Made by a program: the position numbers and the translations under genes
DNA from: Yamagishiella unicocca
Taxonomy: Eukaryota > Chlorophyta > Chlorophyceae > Chlamydomonadales > Volvocaceae
DNA: 64,000 nucleotides
Assembly (NCBI GenBank): GCA_003116995.1
Contig: BDSL01000031.1
Coordinates: 919,302-983,301, forward strand
Reading direction: 5' to 3'
In this document: piece by piece, positions 49,101-61,400 of the stretch
Numbering within the stretch: position 1 is the first letter of the stretch
Layout: each line of letters begins with the position of its first letter
Notes under the pieces: generated by a model
Told to the model about the DNA's origin: nothing
The model's input: only the letters and a program-made list of their open reading frames with translations
The model's database searches: none

Positions 49101-52100
49101 TGCACGGATACTGTAGATACCCCTTAGAAATCCCATGCATGCCGACAACACTACATTGTTATCATGCTGCTGCCGCCCGAGCACAGGAAGCGGTGTTTTA
49201 CTTTATACTACATATATACAAACTCAAGCAATCCATCTCGCTGTCTGATGCATGAGTGTGTGCCGGCTGGGGACGCATCTCTTGCACTTATCAAGTAAGC
49301 CGGGTACTTGCCTGTCATTTCGTATGGTGGTGGGGGAGGGTAATTGCTGGGAGATCCGGCAGCAGGGGGTGGTTTAGCAACTGCAGGCAGTTAGTTGGCA
49401 GAGGTAATTACGGTTTAGCGGTGGGATGGTAGTCACGTCAAACTGAAGTGGTATTACGTATGGTATGTACGTAGCATGGAAAATGCTTTAGGATCTAAAA
49501 GAAGAAAATGCTATGTATTACAAAAAGAGGTAAATTTCATTAGTAATACGGATGGGCGTTCGTCGGTCTAGCTAGCTGGTGAGGAGCGCGGATCGAAAGC
49601 TGGATGGACGAATACCTATCTATATACTACAGTATTCCAAAATACTTGTCCTGCAACATAACTGGGCAGAATTACCAATGCTTACCGCGGCAACGGACGC
49701 CCACGTCCTGCACGCAAGAACAAAGATAACAAGAGGGCCGCAGCGAGCTAGTGTTAACGTCTCATAGTTAGATTTTTTCCAAGCTATCCATGTACGCTTA
49801 CTTCATAATTATACACTGAAAGCAAGCCTACTGTGCGCAGAACGCTTAGTCACGCGTACTGAGTCCTATTAAGTCTACCTTCTGCTGCAGACAAATTATA
49901 ATCTATGCTCTTGATTGTCTACCGTAGCTACGGTAAAATTGGCACGCCTTATTACATACATGAAATCGCGTCCGTTTATTTGCGACACGGCACATGGTCA
50001 GTAATGGCACTATCTAGCTAGGGCTACCCACCTTTGTATGGTTACAGTTCTTGTGGACCCACCAGCCATGTGATCCGCACTGGTGAAGCTGTTGATGGAA
50101 GGCGGGATCACACCGAACACTATCCTGCGTGCGATTCAGCAACACGTACGTACGTAATAAGTCTCTCGTTTGTATCACAGCAGGCACATCTCCCATTGGA
50201 TATTTCTACAATCCAAAATGTATGCGTACTGCTGGCTGGTTACTGCACGCAGCTGATGAGCACATTTCAAAGCCAATCGGCCTCCTCACTCACCAATAAA
50301 ATGGGCCCAGAGCCCCCTCCCCATGCTGGTACGGCAGTGCCCGACTGGAAGCCCAGCTCTCGGCACACGATACTGGCGTCCACCTTCTTAAATTTGTTGT
50401 CGCTGCGTTAAAATGCAAAGACAGTAATCCATACATGTACAGCAGGGGCGGAAATCCTAACGAATCGATCTTAAGCGAGCAGAGGCCATCACCAGACAGA
50501 GCCACGGCGGGTGTGTACGTAGGCGAGTATCAATCAAGTATTAGGAAGGCAGGCATACAGACGTCATCACGGTACATGTATGACGCTGGTTTTATCGACT
50601 GCGGCTTGTCCGTGCGTTGCTCACCAGATCGTTCCCCACTGCTGACCGTCGTACATCTCGACGCGGCCCTCGCTAGGGTGCGACCCGCCCACCAAACGTA
50701 CTTCGTACATTCCTGTAGGTTTCACCGAAGAGGCAAGAGAACAGCAGGTGCTTACTTGACGCGCTGTTGATGACGGTGTAACAAGTTGCACGCACATTAT
50801 TATTGAGGAGCAAGGCATCCCGAAGGAAACATCGCTGACGTTACAAAACAGCGCATGTAGGTTCTGTAAACCGCGCGTGGCGATATCAACAGTAACGAAA
50901 CATACCTGGTGGTTTCGGTGGATTTGGCGGGTTCGGAGATGGCATAGGTGGGCCTGCAGGTCGGCTTGGTGGCGATGGTGGCGAAGGGCAACCTGCCTCA
51001 ACCACCGTTCGCAATGGGTTATTGATATAGATAAAAGAACGAGGAATATTGAAAGTGTAGTGCTCCACGTCAACCCAAACGGCAGTTCCATTTGGACCAC
51101 AACGGGCAGCTTCGAAGCTTTCATTTCGCTGCTGCAGCACCAGTGACTGCCCGGGTGCGAGAGCAAGCGAACGGTTAAATTCGATGTACATCTGAGGTCT
51201 CGAATATTGGCGGTTTTTGCAATGTAATTCCAGCGCCTTCTGGCCGCTTGACCGTCTGCCATCCGCGTGCTGATAGATGAGGCGGTATACTACATCAATG
51301 TTTCCCATCGCTCCCATTTTGGGGCACGGCCACATATAAAAGCCTGTACACACGCCGTGCGATTCCATGTTAATACCCAAGCTGCCAATAACGCGTCCGC
51401 CGCAATTGGCGATGATGCCGCGCACAGGGGGATCGTCCGTAAGAGTCGCCAGTGGCGGTGCTGCTGCTGGCGGCAGCGCCGGTGATGGCGGTGCTTGCTC
51501 TGCAAGGATAAACGATTTGTCGTGTTACGAATGGCAAACGCGAGTAGGAAACATGTGACCAAACCATGAAGTAAGAATCCCATGCACATCATTAGGACAT
51601 TCAGGAATGGAGTTGGCCCGAACTTATAGATGTATATATGGCATACATTGTGATAGCAACCATTATTACAAGCCGGACTAAAACACATACCTATTCATTC
51701 ATTTTACGTATCGATCGGGCCTTTGGGAATGGGGTTTATGTGCCTTAGTTCCGAACTATATGACAATTAATTGCGAAGGTCACTGCGCAAGTGCCGCCTC
51801 GAGGTGCGCTACATGCATATGTTTTAGGACACACGCAGCGCAGTTACGCTATTAACTTTGATATTATTAGGGTGGCGCTATTCATAATCATACGTGCCTG
51901 CAACGATTCCAAAGACTTGAAGCTCCAGGATCTTCAAATGATTGTTGCCTGGATAACCCGGTACACCAATCCTGGTATTATTGGTCTGCAGGGTCACCCA
52001 CTGTCCCACGACTGGGACATCAAAGTATACCTCAACCACATCGCCAATGCGGCCCGGCTCCGTAGCAAACCAGACAAGAGCGTTCAGCGGGATATTGGAT

Positions 52101-52729
52101 GCATCACTCGCCGACGTGATGCTGGTGTTGCCCACACGCAACTCCTCTGGAGGAGGACGCTGGCCGCAGCAGTCCGGACCGTGATATAAACGTATGCGGT
52201 GCACGATTGCCATTACGCCAAGATCCACGGACATCCACGGAGCTAAATCGTCAAGGTCGGAGTGGAACGTCCGGTCAGGCGTTGTCGTGTCGCCATCAAC
52301 GGCCCGGTAAGGGCCGCAGTCCTTCCCGGGGCAAAAGTCGTCCAATAAAACCGAAGACGCGAATGCTGCCTTATTCTTGGCAATGTTGACCCAGATGCCT
52401 GCGTGGCAGGGGGCAGACAATAATGATCATTTACGATACGATTGACCTGAGGTGAGCCAGCCCGTTGATGGGCGGCTTTTATACCTCCATATATACTCGA
52501 TTTGCATCGAAGGCCAGCAGACGTATTATATTATAATAAAAGACATCGGCGGGCGCGTGATCGAGCGTTGTATTACGCCGCGTGAGCGGTAAAATAACTT
52601 GCCTGGAGTTGGAGGTCGTGCCGGTGACGACGGTGACAGCGGGGACGGTGGTGACAGAGGTGGCATGCGAGGTGGGCGGCTGCCTGCGAGAACGCCGGTG
52701 TTTGGTGTTTGACAGTAAATGCATTTCAT
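41262..52729 (-). CDS. Modular extracellular protein: F5/8C - Pro linkers - 2x SRCR - RCC1-like propeller
   Basis: Twenty exons join in phase from 52683 to the stop at 41262, giving about 1050 residues plus an unresolved N-terminus (an in-frame ATG at 52729 would add 15 residues without a signal peptide; an upstream exon is likely). Order: Pro linker 52683-52603 (PPLSPPSPLSPSSPARPPTP); F5/8C 52398-51898; a 197-residue exon 51499-50906 with Pro-rich ends around an unrecognised Cys-containing domain; SRCR1 50712-50625, 50402-50294, 50124-50032, 49707-49686; Pro linker 49380-49312; SRCR2 48927-48831, 48473-48365, 47814-47725, 47219-47198; RCC1-like exons 46157-46076, 45655-45473, 45147-44965, 44260-44087, 43883-43698, 43320-43138, 42751-42569, 41364-41262. 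Known: F5/8C and SRCR domains bind ligands or glycans outside cells; RCC1 repeats form propellers. Inferred: secreted or surface recognition/matrix protein. Three donors are GC rather than GT. Confidence 0.85.
47198..48927 (-). other. SRCR domain 2 (four exons)
   Basis: Exons A 48927-48831 (ELRLVGGARPNEGRIEMYDG...WGTI), B 48473-48365 (CDDSFDDVNAGVVCRELGY), C 47814-47725 (VHC, HQC, NNCGH) and D 47219-47198 (DVGVICTG) supply the six cysteines of a group A SRCR domain. Intron positions and phases equal those of SRCR domain 1. Confidence 0.9.
49686..50712 (-). other. SRCR domain 1 (four exons)
   Basis: Exons A 50712-50625 (VRLVGGSHPSEGRVEMYDG...WGTI), B 50402-50294 (CDNKFKKVDASIVCRELGF), C 50124-50032 (VRC, HQC, KNCNH) and D 49707-49686 (DVGVRCRG). 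Six cysteines are present at group A positions. Confidence 0.9.
51898..52398 (-). other. F5/8 type C (discoidin/fucolectin-like) domain exon
   Basis: A single 501-bp exon encodes NIAKNKAAFASS, AVDGDTTT, PWMSVDLGVMAIVHRIRLY, and the C-terminal KILELQVFGI, the standard landmarks of F5/8C jelly-roll lectin-like domains. The likely donor is GCACGT, a GC-AG intron. Confidence 0.88.
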
Positions 52730-52793
52730 GTATGTTACGAATATAAAATCAATATACGTCGCGGCATAGCGTGCATTTGTAGTAGTAGGTTAC

Positions 52794-54906
<2,113 letters not shown>

Positions 54907-57151
54907 TCATTCCTCCACATTGCCAGCAGCAATCAAGTGCTTAACAGATGCCATCTGCCTGTCAGTAAGGCCGCACTTGGACCTGGCCCATGCCACTGCA
55001 GTACCACCATCCTTCACTGCCAGAATCCCCATCACCGGCCAGTTGACCTGCAAAAATGAAGCCTTAGTAAGCTATGCCCATGAAGCAAGTCCTGAAGGCA
55101 AACATTAATCTCGGTGCATCTTACCTTCTCGAACACCCCCAGGGGTGTGTCCTTGAGGGAGATGTGCCCCACTGGTGGTGGGAGCACAAACTTTTTGCCC
55201 ACGGCCTCTGATGACTTTGCGATGACCAGGACCTTGCTGCTGCCACCCAGCTGTGGGTTCTGCGACAGAAAAGAAATGTTACATGTCCTCTGACCAGCAG
55301 CCCCTAGCAAGACACATTCAGGTGTACCCTGCCTGTTATCATTGTACCCACCAGGTCGCCCATGAGGATGCCAGCACCCAGAATGACGGGCTTAACCAGC
55401 TTTTTGCCCTCCTTGACACCGCCCACCAGGAAGCAGCCAGAAGAGATAGTGCCCAGTGGGTACTGGCTCAAGTACTCAGCGTGGGTGGTTGCCTGGTATG
55501 CAGCCAACTCTTTGTCATCATCGTCCAGTAGGGACCCCCACTTGCCAGTTGGGGCCATGTCTGGGACGGTGGCCGGGGCTGCGGCCATGGCGGTGGCATG
55601 GGCTGGGGCCAGGACGACGGGGGCCACAGCTGGGACCGGGATTCTGGCCCCGGCAGCAGGAGATGTGACATCCTCGCCCCCCATTCCGCCTGTGGTCGCA
55701 GCGGTCTCAGCACCAGTGTTGGTGTCACCGTTGTCGTTCCGGACACCTGCATACCAAAACAAGACAACCACACGGGGAATGGCCATATCTTGAGAGGCTT
55801 CTTATCCACTTGAGCCTTTAACACTGCATGAATGAAAAGGCCAAAGCTGACACTTGTCATGACTGTCTGATTACTAGTCTCACCTCCCAGCTTCTTGTTC
55901 TCTTCATGCCTCGTATTCTTCCACTTGTTGTAGAGGACGTTCTTCAGCTTTTCCAGCACGGCTGCCTCACTGGCGTTCTTTTCAAGGCCGAGAAGCTGTG
56001 CTGTCCTGCGGTAGCCCATGAGGTCCCCGACGATTGACTTGAGCCGGCTGGTCATGTCCTGGGGCAGGCACGCACGGGATTATATTTTATCTTGAGGTGG
56101 TGTAGATAACACATCTTGAACTGCAAAGACATGCATTGCAAAGGCTCAGACTGCTGCAAACCTACCTTGATCTGACCGAAGACCGACTCATTGGACAGGT
56201 CATCAGCAAACACCTCCATCACTTTGTCCACCAGGACTGCAGATGCCCTCACACGCTGGCTCGCCCTGTCCTCAGTGCAGGCCAGGGACTTCCGCTTCCT
56301 GCTGCTCCCCCCAGTGTTGCACAGAAACCCCAGGCCATCGACAATGCGCTGCAGCTCTGGCGCGAGCATGCCTGCCCCCTTGAGCTGCTGCTGGAAGTCG
56401 TCAGTGAACACAGCGATGGCCTGGTTCTTGCCATCCGCCAAGTCACCGACAAACAATCCAGCATTGTTCAGGATGCCACAGGCCTTGTATGCCCGGAGGA
56501 ACCCTCCCTCAGTTGCCACCTGCAGTTTGTACTGTTGTTGCCACCGCATGTTGGCAGCGAGCATCATCCCAACATCGCCGAGCAGGTCCAGCGAATGCTT
56601 TGAAGCCCACGCCTTCTGCATCTCTGTGAACACCGAAAGATGTGCCTCGGGGTCAACCTCGACCTCGATATGGGCATCCAGTTGAGCTGCATCCACATCC
56701 TTGGCAGCGTCGGCCTGCTTATAAAGAAAGTTCATGCATTTCACAAAGGGCACACTATGAGCCTTCCAGCAAAGTAGCACAGGTCATAAACGAGTGATAG
56801 GATGGCCACTTCGGTTGTTTGACCGGTACCATTGCCCCAAATGACTTGTAATTGCAGGCGCCTACTCACCTGAACCTTGGCTGCAGGTTTGGGCATTGCA
56901 GCAATCCGATTTGACCTCCTTGGGCTGTGTGGCGCGAGGTTGGCAGGTGCCCGCTTCACAATCCGCTTCACAATCCGCCTCGTTGATCTTGGAACGCTGA
57001 TGACAGGAAGAGCCCGTATCCTTTCCAGATTACGGGCAATTAGCTGAGCGCGCTCCTCATCCAAGGTGAGAATTGGCTGCACTAACGAACAGTCTGGGGA
57101 TGCTGAACGAGATGAACCGTGTCCACTGGTTGGGCTTGGGAAATCTTCCAT
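54907..57151 (-). CDS. Unrecognised nuclear-type protein, complete six-exon gene
   Basis: Six exons join in frame to 558 residues: 57151-56870, 56714-56166, 56058-55884, 55746-55352, 55259-55125, 55047-54907. I do not recognise the family. The N-terminus is Ser/Pro-rich, then basic (RRIVKRIVKR; RRSNRI). Residues about 95-277 are a helical region (AHLSVFTEMQKAWASKHSLD, LGDVGMMLAANMRWQQQYKL) ending near a basic SSRKRK cluster that looks like a nuclear localisation signal. Exon 3 reads as a charged helical domain (VLEKLKNVLYNKWKNTRHEE). Exon 4 has an Ala/Pro/Thr linker, then a compact domain through exon 6 (VILGAGILMGDL, GSSKVLVIAKSSEAVGKKFV, MGILAVKDGGTAVAWARSKC). An upstream in-frame TTG codon is not used as start. 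It lies same-strand downstream of the dioxygenase gene and could be a mobile-element partner gene; that is inference. Confidence 0.75.
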
Positions 57152-57994
57152 AAGCTCAGACGTTGTTAGAGAGAGATAAGCGTGTAACAAGCAGCCATTC
57201 GATTGCTGGTGCAGTTTCAAAAGACTGACTCTCTACGGCAATGCACCATGTCGGGACCTTAAATGGCTATTTATGGCAGTTGACTTGAGCTGTAGCGCTT
57301 GTATTCAAATTAAAATGTGGCTAATATAGAAACAGACAGGTGCGTGACCAGAAAAAATGTACAGACAGAGCCAAAGTTTACACGGTCACCGTGCACATGC
57401 CAAATCACTACCGTGCTGTCCCGGGTTGTGTGCCACTGGCAAAACAGAGGGGGAAACCACCGCACCATTGCCATATCCGCACCACACACTGTGCCGTGTC
57501 AGTCAATGTATGACTTGTACTCTTACCCAGGCCTGTGAGGTGTGCAGCCAGCAACGGCAGGAATGGGGCTCAGTGGTGTAGGAAACAGACCAAGGATGGG
57601 GCTCTGATGCCCTCCCACACCAACCCCCAGTGGGAAGCCATGATGTGAAAGCTCAGCGAGCGTGTATGGCCTAGAGGTGCATGCAGGTGGATCCGGCAGA
57701 TTAATAGTTCAACGTGCTGCAGTGTTTGGTCAGATGACCCGCTCGCTCTTTTTTGTTTTTGGTTTGGGCCCGCTGTAACAAGAACTCCTTTGTTCTGGTG
57801 CACATCGGTCTCTGTCTTCTCCTGTCTTCCTCAGTGGCTGGTGATGTGCCTGATGGTTATACCTTTTGCCGTATGTTTTATGCGACATTGCTGTAGAGCT
57901 GGCCGAAGCATAGCTTAAAATGAAATGGAGTTTAGGCCCCCGACGCAACCCCTGGCACCCACCACACCCTATTTAATGCCATCCCCACTCGTTG
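57152..57994. other. Spacer between the two minus-strand genes
   Basis: No supported gene. It should hold the promoter and 5' UTR of the 558-aa gene. A degenerate family A-like segment (GTGATGTGCCTGATGGTTATACC on the plus strand) lies at about 57831-57870. Confidence 0.45.
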
Positions 57995-58383
57995 CCCTCC
58001 CTCAAACCTAAGACTTCCAGGGTCTGAAGATCCCTGCCGTGAAGCTATTGCCGTAATGCATGGCCTCGACAGGAGTGGTCCTGTCCTTCACCTTGCCTGG
58101 CTGCACATACATGTGCAGGCGAGGGGGTCCAATCATCCACCGAGCCGGCAACCCGGCTCCCATCCCTACACGCTGCCTTCCCTTGAGAATAAGGCTCCAG
58201 CCCCACTCATTGCCATCCCTCGAAACCTAAGGCTTCCAGGGTATTGAAGCCCCGCCGTGAAGCCCCAGTGCATGGCCTCGACAGTGGTCCTGTCCTTCAC
58301 CTTGCCCAACTGCGATGCACATACATGTGCAGGCGAGGGGTCCAGCCATCCACCTTGCCAGCTCCCATCCCTACTCGCTGCCG
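57995..58383 (-). pseudogene. Two partial tandem copies of the dioxygenase 3' exon end
   Basis: Blocks at about 57995-58172 and 58209-58383 repeat the sequence around 58415-58560, which encodes the C-terminus and stop of the dioxygenase. All three share GCATGGCCTCGACAG, GTGGTCCTGTCCTTCACC and ACATACATGTGCAGGCGAGG. The copies lie past the stop codon with a period of about 205 bp, so they are probably untranslated or pseudogenic. Confidence 0.75.
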
Positions 58384-58427
58384 TCCCTCAGTAAAACTCC
58401 ATTCCCACTCGTCGCCCTCCCTCAAAC

Positions 58428-61400
58428 CTAAGGCTTCCAGGGACCAAAAAGCCCCGCTGCGAAGCCCTTGTGCATGGCCTCGACAGGAGTGGTCCTGTCC
58501 TTCACCTTGCCTGGCTGCACATACATGTGCAGGCGAGGGGTCCAGCCATCCACCTTGCCGGCATCCCCTGCATGCACGGCGTTGCCGTGCAAAAACAGGG
58601 CCTGTCCTGGCTGGACCATCAGCCTGCAGATTTTGTGGGTGGGCAGGGTCCGCATCACGCTTGCAGCAAAATCGTCATCGAGTGCACCATCATCACCAGA
58701 GCCATCCTCACCATTGGATGACTCGGATGCACTGTCGCTGCTGTCCCCTCCTGCCCCGTCGTCTGCCCCGCCACCCACACCAGCAGCAGTGCTGCCGCCC
58801 ACACCACCATCAACATCAACACCCACACGAGCAGCAGCTGCACCACCCACGCCGCGCCCAGACCGAGCACCACCGCCAGCAGAGCCGTCGCCTGTGCTGC
58901 CAGCAGTAGTGCCACCGCCAGCAGAAGTGCCAGCTTCGCCTCCATCTGCCACCTTGCGGAAGTTTTTAGTAATCTGCTCCCACGCAATGATGGTAACGTG
59001 GCTGCCGTAGGGTGCAACCAGCAGACCGGTGTCCCTCACCAGTGGAAGCAGCACGACGAACGCGTCCTCGTTCCCAGGGTGCACATCCACGTGAAGGGCC
59101 TGCGCCTCGGCCGGCGGGTCGCTGGGCCTGGTGCCCAGGAGTACCCTCTTACGAATGCGCAGTTTGGGTGCGGGCTTCTGTGCTTGTATCAGGTCGATGA
59201 CCCGTTTAACTATCGCCTCTCCACGCCTCTGGATGGTGATCAATGGCCCTGGGGCTGTCGAAGACCGAACCCGGGCCTGCAGACGCTCACCACCCGACCC
59301 TGTAAGGTAGGGCCTCCCCTCCTCTGAGCTTGCGATGTCACCTTCTGCATCCCGCAGGACATGCTGGAAAATGGGGCGACCGGCCTTCTGGATGAATGCT
59401 GTGGCTGCTGATGCGGCCTCATCTGAGGCCAGGAGCCCCAGCTCATCATCCTTGACGACCGCCAACCCACGCAGCCTCAGAGTCGCCGGTACATCCTCCA
59501 CATCGCAGAGGAAGAGGCTGCTGTCCACCCTCTCAAGTGGCTCCAAGAGCCGCCAGTGGGAGCCCTGCTCCATCCTTGACTGCTGCTGTTTGCGACGCTT
59601 AACACTGGCTCTGCAGGAAAAAGACTTCAATCCGCGGCCTGCCAGCGTGTATTCGACCTGAGGGACCCAGGTTGATATGGCAATGACACATAGTAAGCTG
59701 CATAAATAGTTTGCGAGGGATCACACACAGATGACCATCGACGGAAATACGATGGAGTCTGTATATGGGCCCATCCGTACCTACCGTTGGCCTAAACCTT
59801 TTCCTGTTGTCACCTTCTTGATTGCATCGCCCTCCAGCCGTGGACGGCAGCCCCTCACTGGTGGTCACTAGCATGGCGCCCGTGGACGGAGGTCCCTCAC
59901 TGATGGCCGCCTGGTGGAATCGAGCAAGGGTGGAAGGCACGCAGGATGATTGAGGCCAGACGCGCCAGTGCCAAGCGACCAAGGCTCACACGGAGGCAGG
60001 CGGATGGCGTGGGCCTGTTGCATGTACCCCGCCCCACGTGCACCACGCCAGTCGTTGCACCCACCTGCGATGCTGCCAGCTGCGTCGGGTCTACTGCCGC
60101 CGCCACAGGGGCTTGCAACACCGCCAGCGGCACGGCGCCCGTGGACGGAGGTCCCCCACTGATGGCCGCCTGGTGGAATCGAGCAAGGGTGGAAGGCACG
60201 CAGGATGATTGAGGCCAGACACGCCAGTGCCAAGCAACCAAGGCCCACACAGAGGCAGGCGGATGGCATGGGCCTGTTGCATGTACCCCGCCCCATGTGC
60301 ACCATGCCAGTCGTTGCACCCACCTGCGATGCTGCCAGCTGCGTCGGGTCTACTGCCGCTGCCACAGGGGCTTGCAACACCGCCAGCGGCACGGCGCCCG
60401 TGGACGGAGGTCCCCCACTGATGGCCGCCTGGTGGAATCGAGCAAGGGTGGAAGGCACGCAGGATGATTGAGGCCAGAGGCGCCAGTGCCAAGCAACCAA
60501 GGCTCACACGGAGGCATGCGGATGGCGTGGGCCTCTTGCATGTACCCCGCCCCGTGTGCACCATGCCAGTCGTTGCACCCACCTGCGATGCTGCCAACTG
60601 GTCTACTGCCGCTGCCACAGGGGCTTGCAACACCGCCAGCGGCACGGCGCCCGTGGACGGAGGTCCCCCACTTATGGCCGCCTGGTGGAATCGAGCAAGG
60701 GTGGAAGGCACGCAGGATGATTGAGGCCAGAGGCGCCAGTGCCAAGCAACCAAGGCCCACACGGAGGCAGGCGGATGGCGTGGGCCTCTTGCATGTACCC
60801 CGCCCCATGTGCACCACGCCAGTCGTTGCACCCACCTGCGATGCTGCCAGCTGCGTCGGGTCTACTGCCGCTGCCACAGGGGCTTGCAACACCGCCAGCG
60901 GCACGGCGCCCGTGGACGGAGGTCCCCCACTTATGGCCGCCTGGTGGAATCGAGCAAGGGTGGAAGGCACGCAGGATGATTGAGGCCAGACGCGCCAGTG
61001 CTAGGCAGCCAAGGCCCACACGGAGGCAGGCGGATGGCGTGGGCCTCTTGCATGTACCCCGCCCCATGTGCACCACGCCAGTCGTTGCACCCACCTGCGA
61101 TGCTGCCAGCTGCGTCGGGTCTACTGCCGCTGCCACAGGGGCTTGCAACACCGCCAGCGGCACGGCGCCCGTGGACGGAGGTCCCCCACTGATGGCCGCC
61201 TGGTGGAATCGAGCAAGGGTGGAAGGCACGCAGGATGATTGAGGCCAGACGCGCCAGTGCCAAGCAACCAAGGCCCACACGGAGGCAGGCGGATGGCGTG
61301 GGCCTGTTGCATGTACCCCGCCCCATGTGCACCACGCCAGTCGTTGCACCCACCTGCGATGCTGCCAGCTGCGTCGGGTCTACTGCCGCTGCCACAGGGG

